Source: Deltaproteobacteria bacterium (GTDB lineage Bacteria > Desulfobacterota > Syntrophia > Syntrophales > Smithellaceae). From it: a stretch of 50,377 nucleotides of DNA. The DNA is taken from contig JAJFTS010000119.1 in NCBI GenBank assembly GCA_021372815.1, positions 1 through 50,377 on the forward strand. Reading direction: 5' to 3'. Positions 26,928 through 33,949 of the stretch are shown piece after piece. Position 1 is the stretch's first letter. The number at the start of each line of letters is the position of its first letter. The notes beneath the pieces are model-generated. The model made no database searches. It was not told where the DNA came from and was given only the letters and a program-made list of their open reading frames with translations. The translations under genes were made by a program, and so were the position numbers.

Positions 26928-27773
26928 ATGAAATTCGTCCGCACTAATCCATGGAGCAGGATAGCAGCCATAGCGTTTTGCCTTGTTGTAATATCAGGCT
27001 GCGCCGGTTACGGACTGAAAAGTAAACCCGCCGGCGTACCGGAAGTGCGGCCGGGAATTCTGGCCGGTTATTTACCATTTAACGATCTCCCCGACAGCCT
27101 GGCTCTGCTTCCGCCGCCTCCCGCCGCCGGCTCGGCTGCCACAGCGCTGGATGAAGAAGTCCGGCTAAAAAATCTGGCTCTGCAAGGGTCGCCGCGCTGG
27201 GCGCAGGCGGCAAGCGACGCCGATCTGACGTTTCCTCATGCAGCCCAAACTTATTCCTGCGCACTTGACATAGCGATCTCCGAAGAAGAGACGCCGCATC
27301 TCTATATGCTCCTGCGCCGCACTTTTACAGACGCCATCGTCGCCACGCTGAACGCCAAAGGCCATTATCTGCGCACCCGCCCCTTTGTCATGCACCACAC
27401 CTCCACCTGCTCGCCGGATCAGGAAAGCGAACTGAAGGAGGACGGCTCCTATCCCTCCGGCCATACTTCCATCGGCTGGACCTGGGCGCTCATTCTCAGC
27501 GAAATCGCCCCCGAACGGGGGGATGCCATCCTCGCGCGTGCCCGGGCTTATGAAGAAAGCCGTCTGGTCTGCGGCGTACACTGGCAGAGCGACGTCATCG
27601 GCGGCCGCTTCATAGGCTCCGCCGTTGCGGCAAGGCTGCACAGCAGCCCGGATTTTCTTGCCGACCTAAAAGCGGCCAAAGCAGAAATTGCCGCCGTTCG
27701 CGCCAGAAATCTTCACCCGACGCGCAATTGCCGCGAGGAAGCTGCAGCCCTGTCTGAGCAAAAGGCACCGTGA
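26928..27773 (+). CDS. Class A acid phosphatase, PAP2 superfamily, probable lipoprotein
   Basis: 281 residues. The N-terminal signal has a lipobox at VVISGCAG (Cys25). The PAP2 catalytic motifs are complete: KxxxxxxRP as KGHYLRTRP, PSGH as GSYPSGHTSIG (about 173-183), and SRxxxxxHxxxD as SRLVCGVHWQSDVIGG. GSYPSGHT is the class A bacterial non-specific acid phosphatase signature. It would remove phosphate from organic phosphomonoesters in the periplasm. Proline-rich and alanine-rich linker sequence follows the lipobox. Confidence 0.9.
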   Translation: MKFVRTNPWSRIAAIAFCLVVISGCAGYGLKSKPAGVPEVRPGILAGYLPFNDLPDSLALLPPPPAAGSAATALDEEVRLKNLALQGSPRWAQAASDADLTFPHAAQTYSCALDIAISEEETPHLYMLLRRTFTDAIVATLNAKGHYLRTRPFVMHHTSTCSPDQESELKEDGSYPSGHTSIGWTWALILSEIAPERGDAILARARAYEESRLVCGVHWQSDVIGGRFIGSAVAARLHSSPDFLADLKAAKAEIAAVRARNLHPTRNCREEAAALSEQKAP

Positions 27774-27817
27774 CGATTGATTTGTCATCCTTCTGTCGTG
27801 TCATTCCCCTGCCTCTT

Positions 27818-27888
27818 GTCATACCAGCGAAAGCCGGCATCCAGCTCATTCATGTTATCATTCCCGCATGAGCTTGGCGGGAATCCAG
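27818..27888. repeat. Two REP-like short palindromes
   Basis: GTCATACCAGCGAAAGCCGG...CCAG (27818-27844) and TCATTCCCGC...GCGGGAATCCAG (27858-27888) are the common bacterial REP form: a hairpin flanked by TCAT and TCCAG. A half copy, GTCATTCCC, precedes them at about 27799. They occupy the 3' side of the acid phosphatase gene. Confidence 0.7.
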
Positions 27889-27901
27889 TTTCCATTATTT
27901 C

Positions 27902-27998
27902 CATCCACCATTCACCAGCCACCTGTCTTTTCTTCCTTCCTTAATACTTAAATCTTAAAACTTAAAACTGTCTTTTCCTATCCACTATCCACTATTTC
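27902..27998. repeat. Mosaic heptamer array upstream of the acyltransferase gene
   Basis: Three 7-base units CATCCAC/CATTCAC/CAGCCAC (27902-27922), a pyrimidine linker, and four CTTAAAA-type units (27940-27967) are followed by CTGTCTTTTCC and two TATCCAC units (27979-27992). The order CTTAAAA-type, CTGTCTTTTCC, TAT(C/T)CAC recurs at 28781-28861. The 27774-28122 gap holds the REP-like hairpins, this array and a promoter, but no gene. Confidence 0.75.
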
Positions 27999-28000
27999 TA

Positions 28001-28029
28001 TTGACACGCAAAATCATTCCTCGTATAAG
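28001..28029 (+). promoter_or_regulatory. Sigma-70 promoter for the acyltransferase gene
   Basis: TTGACA (28001-28006), a 17-base spacer, and TATAAG (28024-28029). It directly abuts the heptamer array and gives a leader of about 87 bases. Confidence 0.7.
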
Positions 28030-28122
28030 CGCCTTGAGAAAAAAGACATTCTTATCATGAAGAACATCTATTCTCTGTATGTTTCAATAATATACAATCC
28101 TGTTTAAACGTAATGATTTTTT

Positions 28123-28707
28123 ATGTTCACTAAATTGATTGGCCGCGCCATATTTGCTCTGACCGGCTGGACGTTTAATAATAATTTGCCGCCGGGTATT
28201 AATCGATGCGTCATGATCGCGGCGCCCCACACCACTAACTGGGATTTTCTTTATACCCGTGTTGCTTTTTCTTTAATGGACATTCCTGTCAGGATTACTA
28301 CTAAAAAAAGTTATATGCGCTTCCCCTATGGTCCTTTTGCCCGCGCCCTGGGTTGCATCGGCATTGACCGCAGTCCCAAAAAAGAAGGAGAAAAACGACC
28401 CAGCATGGTGCAGGCGATGGCTGATTTGTTTAAAGAGCATGATGATTTAATCATGCTGGTGACACCGGAAGGCACACGTTCTCTGGTTACCAAATGGAAA
28501 ACCGGTTTTTATCATGTTGCTGTTCTGGCAAAAGTTCCTGTCGCCTTGGGTTATTTGGATTACAAAAAGAAGGAAGCCGGTGTAGGCAAAGTGGTTTATC
28601 CCAGCGGCGATATGAAAAAAGACATGAAGGAAATTATGGCTTTTTATAAAACCATTGCGCCGCACACACCGGAAAAATTCAGCATCGATTTGGATTACGA
28701 CTCTTAA
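28123..28707 (+). CDS. PlsC-like acyltransferase
   Basis: 194 residues. The acyltransferase motif APHTTNWDFLY has the catalytic HxxxxD pair near residue 38, and the substrate motif is TPEGTRSLVTKWKTG (about 113). It should transfer an acyl chain to a lysophospholipid-like or other hydroxyl acceptor. A first hydrophobic stretch (LIGRAIFALTGWTF) may attach it to the inner membrane. It is shorter than canonical PlsC (about 240), like a family of compact acyltransferases in many bacteria. No recognisable ribosome site is seen near the ATG, but the frame and motifs are clear. Confidence 0.85.
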   Translation: MFTKLIGRAIFALTGWTFNNNLPPGINRCVMIAAPHTTNWDFLYTRVAFSLMDIPVRITTKKSYMRFPYGPFARALGCIGIDRSPKKEGEKRPSMVQAMADLFKEHDDLIMLVTPEGTRSLVTKWKTGFYHVAVLAKVPVALGYLDYKKKEAGVGKVVYPSGDMKKDMKEIMAFYKTIAPHTPEKFSIDLDYDS

Positions 28708-28780
28708 GATCGCCTTTGAAAATAAGACAACCGCAACACCTGCTGATTCAGTTATTCTCAGGCTTTTAGATTCGTTTTTA

Positions 28781-28929
28781 CTTAAAACTTAAATCTTAAA
28801 ACTTAATACTGTCTTTTCCTATTCACCATTCACACTTCACTCTTCGCTATTCACCATTCACTTTTTACCAGTAGTGAAACATTGAACATTGAACTTTGAA
28901 CATAGAACTTTGACCGTTGAACGTCGAAC
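28781..28929. repeat. Long mosaic heptamer array
   Basis: Four CTTAAAA-type units (28781-28808), CTGTCTTTTCC, and six units ending in CAC or CGC (28820-28861) come first. A 19-base spacer follows, then seven units ending in GAAC or GACC (28881-28929). All follow a strict 7-base period. The 28708-29268 gap contains only this array and AT-rich sequence without a gene. Confidence 0.8.
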
Positions 28930-29268
28930 ATTTTTCTTTTTCACCCCCTCTTTCGAGGGATATTAATTATTTAAAATACCTAAAGTTTTTCCTTGAAATA
29001 TTTTAGAAAAAGGCGTTAATAAAATTCCGTCCCACAAAATGCAGAGAGCGCCGAGTGGCACTTTTGATTCTGCATGTTTCATTAAAACAAAGTTTCATAA
29101 TTGTTAAGCAATAACTGATAAGTATGGATCTATTCCCATTTTCCGATAAACTCTGTAATAAATTGTAATATTATGATAAGAATCTTTTCAAGGTTAAATT
29201 TTATTCATTGTTATTTTTTATTTCAGTTGTAATTGTTATCAATAAAATCTCTTAATGTTAGAAATAAG

Positions 29269-31677
29269 ATGACGGTAATGAAAAAACAACCTAAAAAGCA
29301 ACTAACTGATTTAAAAAATAAACTATTCGAGTCAATACGATCTGGAAATGAGCAAACAAAAATAGATTTAATCGCAAAACAACTCATCGAAAATTACCCT
29401 CATGATCCATATGCATTTCAAGAACTAGCTTTTGTTGCTTTTAAAAAGCATAAAAAATATGCGGAAGCAGCACAGATAGCGGAACAAGGCTTAAAATATA
29501 ACCCCACAAATATAAGACTAAAGAAATTATTAGCTGAATCCTTGAGCCACTTAACTGGAGAGGAAAATCGTGCAGATAAACTTTTTAAAGAATTGGTTTC
29601 TGAATATAATGGCAAAGAAAAAAGAAAACTGGCATCAACATATGCTGATTTTTCGGTACGACGCGGAGATATAAAACAAGCTCAAGACATATACAAGATG
29701 CTCCTAAAGGAAAAACCGAATGATGCACTTGCACGAGTAGATCTAGCAAAATCATATCGTATCGATCATGATTATGAAGAATGTCTAAAATGCCTAACAA
29801 GTTATCCCCTACCTGAAAATATTCACTGGCTGATAGAAAAAACGCATTGTCACATTGATCTTGGACAGATTGATGAAGCAGAATCGTTAATTAATGAAAT
29901 TAAAAAAATTATTTCAAGTTTATCTCCTTTTACAAAAGCAAAGACTATTAAAAAAATTATTCCATTCGAGAAAGCTATAGATGCGGAAAAGGGCGACTGG
30001 AAAAAGACTATTTCCTGGTTAATAAAGGAAAAATACAACAAGGGAACCTCATCCATTTACAATGCTATAATTAATCGTCTAATAAAGAATGATGAGATTG
30101 ATGAAGGATTAACTTTTTTACTGAATTCTTTGTCAAATAATAAAGACTCTATTTCAATTATTTACATGATTGATAGAATCATGCAGAAAGGAAATGTGAC
30201 TAAAGAAAAGACGCAGGAAATAGTAAAAAAATGTTTAGAAATTGCACCAAATAATTGGATGGCATTAATGATTGCGGCCCAAGCAAACCAAGAATCTTCA
30301 CCGGAGCAAGCATTAGCCTTGTGGAATGAAGCGTGGCAATTAGTGACTGAGAAATCTGTAGATACATTAAACAAAAAGATTATTAAAAATGCAGCCATTG
30401 ACAATGCTACTTTTTTAAGAAAGCTAGAAAAATATCAAGAAGCTTTACTCATTTTAGATCAAGTTAAAACTAACCAAGATATAAATACTTGGGCGATTGA
30501 TTTGGAACGCGCGATAAATCTTGTGCGACTGGGTAGTTATTCAGAGGCTTATGACATATTATTAAATGTGAATAAAATTCAACCAAATAATCATGTGGTT
30601 CTTGACCAATTAGGTGTATGTCTCCGCTTGATAGGCAGACATGAGGAAGCAATAAAAATATACGAACATAAAGTTTCTTTATTTGAAAATGATAGATCTG
30701 GTTGGCAAGGACTTGGTATTACTCAATATCAATTAGGTCAACATGACGAAGCATTAAAGTCTTTTGAAAGAATTTTAAAGATTGATCCGACAGATATTGA
30801 TGCGAAATTACTCATTGCTGAAATTTATGTTTATAAAAAAGAATTAGACAAAGCAAAAGAATTTTTGTCGGGAATAGACCCTGCTTTCGTATTACAGAAA
30901 GGATCCAAAATTGATATTGAAAGTAAGCTGGCTAATATTGAACGACACCAAATTGAACAACTTGCTGAAATAGAGGAAGCGAAAAAACTTAGTTATTTAG
31001 GTGTAATGGCAACTGCTACCGCGCATGAATTGAATCAACCAATAGGTATTATCCGTGCAACTACAGATGCCGCGTTGAATGATTTCAATGATGGTTATTT
31101 AGAAACCAATGATATAAAACCAATATTGCAACGTATATTTAATCAAACTGAAAGATTGGCCGCGATTATTGAAAATTTTAGAAGATTTGCGAGAGGTGAT
31201 AGAACACACAGGGAAAAAGTTGACCTTAATAAATTAGTTGAAAAAACTATTGAAGGATTTGAAGAACAATTTAAGCATCGCAACATAAAACTTAGAATTA
31301 ATTTACATGATAAAAAGCCGCTGCCAGTAGCATGGGCAAATTATTTTCAATTAGAAGAAGTTCTAATTAATTTACTTACCAATGCAAGAGATGCAGTTGA
31401 AGGGAAAAAGGATGCATACGTTTTTATAAATGTTGGTAGAATGCAAAATGGAAGTCCTGTGTTTTCGGTTAGTGATAATGGACCTGGCTTACCCGAGGAA
31501 TATCGAAAAAATATGTTCGTTCCATTTGTCAGCACAAAATCCACAGAAAAAGGAACGGGCTTAGGTTTGTTTATATCTCGCAGAATTGTAAATAGTCTTG
31601 GTGGACAACTTCGTTATATCGATAATGTGAAAGGTGGGGCACGATTTATTGTAACATTACCACCTTTGAAAGGATGA
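29269..31677 (+). CDS. Cytosolic TPR-repeat sensor histidine kinase
   Basis: About 802 residues from the ATG at 29269. An ATG three codons later or a TTG at 29233 is possible, and no start has a strong ribosome site. No membrane helix is visible. Residues 1-560 are made of many tetratricopeptide repeats, for example GRHEEAIKIYEHKVSLF, GQHDEALKSFERILKIDP and KKYAEAAQIAEQGLKYNP. A short coiled coil (IERHQIEQLAEIEEAKKL) leads to the kinase core. The phospho-accepting His586 lies in TATAHELNQPIGIIRA. The ATPase boxes are NLLTNARDAVEG, SDNGPGLP and GTGLGLFISRR. Codon use is much more AT-rich than flanking genes. It lies 6 bases before a receiver gene, its probable partner. The TPR part likely senses a protein or peptide. 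Confidence 0.9.
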   Translation: MTVMKKQPKKQLTDLKNKLFESIRSGNEQTKIDLIAKQLIENYPHDPYAFQELAFVAFKKHKKYAEAAQIAEQGLKYNPTNIRLKKLLAESLSHLTGEENRADKLFKELVSEYNGKEKRKLASTYADFSVRRGDIKQAQDIYKMLLKEKPNDALARVDLAKSYRIDHDYEECLKCLTSYPLPENIHWLIEKTHCHIDLGQIDEAESLINEIKKIISSLSPFTKAKTIKKIIPFEKAIDAEKGDWKKTISWLIKEKYNKGTSSIYNAIINRLIKNDEIDEGLTFLLNSLSNNKDSISIIYMIDRIMQKGNVTKEKTQEIVKKCLEIAPNNWMALMIAAQANQESSPEQALALWNEAWQLVTEKSVDTLNKKIIKNAAIDNATFLRKLEKYQEALLILDQVKTNQDINTWAIDLERAINLVRLGSYSEAYDILLNVNKIQPNNHVVLDQLGVCLRLIGRHEEAIKIYEHKVSLFENDRSGWQGLGITQYQLGQHDEALKSFERILKIDPTDIDAKLLIAEIYVYKKELDKAKEFLSGIDPAFVLQKGSKIDIESKLANIERHQIEQLAEIEEAKKLSYLGVMATATAHELNQPIGIIRATTDAALNDFNDGYLETNDIKPILQRIFNQTERLAAIIENFRRFARGDRTHREKVDLNKLVEKTIEGFEEQFKHRNIKLRINLHDKKPLPVAWANYFQLEEVLINLLTNARDAVEGKKDAYVFINVGRMQNGSPVFSVSDNGPGLPEEYRKNMFVPFVSTKSTEKGTGLGLFISRRIVNSLGGQLRYIDNVKGGARFIVTLPPLKG

Positions 31678-31683
31678 GGTTCA

Positions 31684-32121
31684 TTGGACAGAAAATTTAA
31701 AATTTTGATTGTTGATGATGAAAAAGAAATATTATCGACTTATAAAGATTTTTTTACGAAGCGTGGCTTTATAGTTGATACAGCGCATAACGGTTTAGAA
31801 GGTCTTGAAAAACTACAGAAAGATGAATTTGACGTCGCAATCGTTGACATAAAAATGCCTAAAATGAATGGCACGGAAATGATAGAAGAGGCTATTAAAA
31901 AAGGGATTGACACTGAAATGATAATTTTAACGGGTCATGGCGGGAAAGATGATGCAATTAGGCTAATAAATATGGGTGGGGTAAAGGCTTGGTTTGAAAA
32001 GCATAATATAAAAATGAATAAATTGTTGGATAAGGTTACTGAAGCAATTGAAGTCATATCATTAGATGAAATGCGTAAAATATTGTCATCAATTCCTGAT
32101 GTCAAGTTGAGAAAAGAATGA
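31684..32121 (+). CDS. Single-domain-type response regulator partner of the TPR kinase
   Basis: 145 residues from a TTG with GGATGAGG upstream. The receiver fold is complete: acidic pair in LIVDDEKEIL, phosphorylated Asp55 in VAIVDIKMPKMNG, switch Thr in MIILTGHGG, and a Lys in AWFEKHNIK where KP is usual. Instead of a DNA-binding output there is only a helical tail of about 30 residues (LLDKVTEAIEVISLDEMRK). The stop overlaps the start of the PIN-protein gene (ATGA), so both are translationally coupled. The short tail could bind the kinase or the PIN protein. Confidence 0.88.
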   Translation: MDRKFKILIVDDEKEILSTYKDFFTKRGFIVDTAHNGLEGLEKLQKDEFDVAIVDIKMPKMNGTEMIEEAIKKGIDTEMIILTGHGGKDDAIRLINMGGVKAWFEKHNIKMNKLLDKVTEAIEVISLDEMRKILSSIPDVKLRKE

Positions 32122-32606
32122 TAAAATCTGAAGACAAAAGATATTATTTCGACGCCGCAGCTTTTTTAAAATTCTATAGAGATGAAACTGGTTCAATAAA
32201 AATTCGACGATTGGTCGCAAGTGCATCTCAACAAATTCTTATTTCATCAGTTACAATATTAGAATTCGTTAATGTTATATTAAAATATCACAGAAAGGGG
32301 CATTTTAAGAAAAAAACAACTAGAAAAATTATTCAACGATTTAGACGGGATGTATCAATAAACTCAAAAACTAGACCATTTACTGTGGTTGAATCATCTA
32401 ATACATTACTCATTACGGCAAAAATCATTTTGTTACAATATGCGTATTATAATAATATTGAATCAATGGATGCATTGCATTTAGCTGTTATTGAAGATCT
32501 TAAATCTAAGTTTATGAATATTCTTTTCGTTACTTCAGATCATGGGTTAATTTCTGTTTGCAAAAAGTCAAATATTGATTTTTGTGATCCTGAGACTGAT
32601 ATTTAG
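32118..32606 (+). CDS. PIN-domain protein (VapC-like ribonuclease), third gene of a two-component operon
   Basis: 162 residues. The four acidic PIN positions are visible: Asp in YYFDAAAFLKFY, Glu in SVTILEFVNVIL, Asp in ESMDALHLAVIED, and Asp in FVTSDHGLIS. This is the catalytic set of VapC-type Mg-dependent RNases. There is no VapB-type antitoxin gene next to it. Instead it is coupled by an ATGA overlap to the receiver gene and kinase. A phosphorylation-controlled RNase is one reading, and an ancestral toxin taken over by a signalling operon is another. AT-rich like the two upstream genes. Confidence 0.82.
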   Translation: MIKSEDKRYYFDAAAFLKFYRDETGSIKIRRLVASASQQILISSVTILEFVNVILKYHRKGHFKKKTTRKIIQRFRRDVSINSKTRPFTVVESSNTLLITAKIILLQYAYYNNIESMDALHLAVIEDLKSKFMNILFVTSDHGLISVCKKSNIDFCDPETDI

Positions 32607-32646
32607 GAATTCAGGAGAACAAGAATCTTCGGAATTCGGGGAACAC

Positions 32647-32707
32647 AACACTTAATAAATGAAAAAACCGGATCGCCCAATCAAGTTGGGCAATGACAGA
32701 GAAGGAC
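32647..32707 (+). repeat. Hairpin repeat family 2, copy a
   Basis: It begins AACACTTAATAAATG, like copies at 33686 and 39913. The hairpin is TCGCCCAA (32673-32680), loop TCAAG, TTGGGCAA (32686-32693), followed by TGACAGAGAAGGA. One arm mismatch relative to the perfect palindrome. Confidence 0.8.
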
Positions 32708-32766
32708 ATCAATAGAATCAAATCTTTGCTCTTGATAAATGTCACTAGTAACGTTACACATTATCT

Positions 32767-32881
32767 ATGATAGAAAAGTTTGTCGATTTCAGGCGTAAAT
32801 GCCCGAGGTAAGAATATGAGCATAAAATTTAATGGAAAAAGAAAAGGGAATAATGGGGACGGTTCTATTTTATCCCGATAA
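32767..32881 (+). pseudogene. Decayed higBA copy (two truncated reading frames)
   Basis: A 14-residue frame MIEKFVDFRRKCPR (32767-32811) matches the start of the intact downstream HigB (MIKTFADKH). A 21-residue frame beginning MSIKFNGKRK (32816-32881) matches the start of HigA (MSIKYDGKRK). Both stop early. The upstream 95 bases, with hairpin and promoter, also match those before the intact higBA. The simplest explanation is a tandem duplication whose first copy lost most of both genes. The 32607-32987 gap holds this remnant and two hairpin repeats. Confidence 0.8.
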
Positions 32882-32885
32882 TATC

Positions 32886-32930
32886 GGAACTGGATTGCCC
32901 AATCAAGTTGGGCAATGATAGAAAAGACAT
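32886..32930 (+). repeat. Hairpin repeat family 2, copy b
   Basis: Hairpin TTGCCCAA (32895-32902), loop TCAAG, TTGGGCAA (32908-32915), then TGATAGAAAAGACAT. It lies between the decayed and intact higBA, in the same position relative to the promoter as copy a. Confidence 0.8.
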
Positions 32931-32952
32931 TATTAGAATCAAATCTTTGCTC

Positions 32953-32981
32953 TTGACAAATGTCACGAGTCACGTTACACA
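32953..32981 (+). promoter_or_regulatory. higBA promoter with probable HigA operator
   Basis: TTGACA (32953-32958), a 17-base spacer, and TACACA (32976-32981). An imperfect palindrome, TGTCACGAGTCACGTTACA, runs from the spacer into the -10 (32961-32979) with 14 of 18 symmetric bases matching. It is where an autorepressing HigA dimer would be expected. Confidence 0.6.
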
Positions 32982-32987
32982 ATACGC

Positions 32988-33269
32988 ATGATCAAGACGT
33001 TTGCCGACAAACATACGCGTGATTTGTTCATTACCGGTAAATCAAAGAAGTTTCAGCCTGATATTCTTAAAAGAGCTATCAGGCGTCTTGAATACATAGA
33101 TTTAGCAATGTGCATCGATGATTTAAAAGTTCCGCCAAGCAATCATCTGCATGCGCTGAAGGATGACAGGGCGGGTCAGTATTCAATATCCGTTAATGAC
33201 CAATGGAGAATATGTTTCAGGTTTATTGACGGCGATGCATACGATGTTGAAATAACAGATTATCATTAA
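32988..33269 (+). CDS. higB: HigB-type toxin (RelE superfamily mRNA interferase)
   Basis: 93 residues. It starts MIKTFADKHTRDLFI and ends FRFIDGDAYDVEITDYH, both hallmarks of HigB. ALKDDRAGQYSISVNDQWRI contains the basic and aromatic residues of the RelE/HigB active site. It should cut mRNA on the ribosome when free of HigA. The toxin gene precedes the antitoxin, the usual higBA order. A decayed partner copy lies directly upstream. Family assignment is strong, activity in this host is not shown. Confidence 0.93.
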   Translation: MIKTFADKHTRDLFITGKSKKFQPDILKRAIRRLEYIDLAMCIDDLKVPPSNHLHALKDDRAGQYSISVNDQWRICFRFIDGDAYDVEITDYH

Positions 33270-33282
33270 AAGAGGTAAAAAT

Positions 33283-33597
33283 ATGAGCATAAAATATGAT
33301 GGAAAAAGAAAAGTAAAGCCAACGCATCCGGGCGAAATACTGAAGGAAGATTTTATGCCTGATTATAATCTGAATGTAGCGAGTCTGGCCAAAGCGCTAG
33401 GCGTATCGCGTCAGACGGTTAATGAATTGTTAAGGGAGAGCCGCGCGCTGACACCGGTTATGGCGCTGCGCCTGAGCCGTTTGTTCGGTAATACGGCTGA
33501 ATTCTGGTTAAACGCACAGCGCGCCCATGATCTCTGGGAGGCGCAGCAGGCGCATCAGTCTGAAATAAAGAAAATCCATCCGTTGAAAGCGGCGTAA
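33283..33597 (+). CDS. higA: HigA-type antitoxin (XRE helix-turn-helix)
   Basis: 104 residues, 13 bases after higB, with AAAGAGG upstream. It contains KPTHPGEILKEDFMP, then the helix-turn-helix LNVASLAKALGVSRQTVNEL, and RLSRLFGNTAEFWLNAQRAHDLW, which is diagnostic of HigA. It should bind HigB and repress the higBA promoter. Confidence 0.94.
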   Translation: MSIKYDGKRKVKPTHPGEILKEDFMPDYNLNVASLAKALGVSRQTVNELLRESRALTPVMALRLSRLFGNTAEFWLNAQRAHDLWEAQQAHQSEIKKIHPLKAA

Positions 33598-33685
33598 AAG
33601 CAAATCAGGAAACGCCATTCTGGTTTTCGTTTTTCAATCCTCCCTCGGTCCCTCCCATCAAGGGCAGAAAGATCAATAGTAACAT

Positions 33686-33744
33686 AACACTTAATTAACA
33701 AAAAACTGGTTTGCCCAATTAAGTTGGGCAATGACAGAGCAGGA
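33686..33744 (+). repeat. Hairpin repeat family 2, copy c
   Basis: AACACTTAATTAAC start, hairpin TTGCCCAA (33711-33718), loop TTAAG, TTGGGCAA (33724-33731), then TGACAGAGCAGGA. It lies after higA and before the cytochrome operon promoter, so copies of this family flank the toxin locus. Confidence 0.85.
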
Positions 33745-33788
33745 AGCAGTTCCGTCATCAACCAACTTTCTTCAAATTATATCTTTAC

Positions 33789-33817
33789 TTGACATACCTT
33801 GCATAAATCCTTACAAT
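33789..33817 (+). promoter_or_regulatory. Sigma-70 promoter of the porin-cytochrome operon
   Basis: TTGACA (33789-33794), a 17-base spacer, and TACAAT (33812-33817), nearly consensus. It leaves a leader of about 125 bases before the first gene. Confidence 0.75.
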
Positions 33818-33888
33818 AAGCATACTTATCATGCTATAAATCTTTGTTCTACTCTATCTCCTCCGAGTATGTCGTTTTTTTTCTGTAG

Positions 33889-33926
33889 ATCGTTCCCTGA
33901 AGGGATCGATGCCGGTTCGTAACCGG
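33889..33926 (+). promoter_or_regulatory. Two adjacent leader hairpins upstream of the cytochrome operon
   Basis: ATCGTTCCC/GGGATCGAT (33889-33910, one mismatch, TGAA loop) and CCGGTT/AACCGG (33912-33926) stack just before the GGAGG ribosome site of the first gene. A T8 run precedes them. They could form a structured 5' leader. It does not fit any riboswitch I recognise. Confidence 0.45.
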
Positions 33927-33949
33927 TCCTTCTTGTATTGGAGGCAACC

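Noticed and set aside
27902-28929. Heptamer arrays considered as CRISPR
   Set aside because: No 25-40-base repeats with unique spacers of similar length, and no cas genes; the period is 7 bases.
32118-32606. Classic vapBC toxin-antitoxin operon
   Set aside because: No VapB-like gene precedes or follows the PIN gene; the neighbour is a complete receiver domain.
32647-33744. Insertion sequence around higBA
   Set aside because: No transposase frame and no terminal inverted repeats with target duplications; the hairpins are short REP-like units.
33818-33949. Cyclic-di-GMP riboswitch in the cytochrome leader
   Set aside because: The conserved bases of the known class I and II aptamers are not recognisable; only two plain hairpins are seen.
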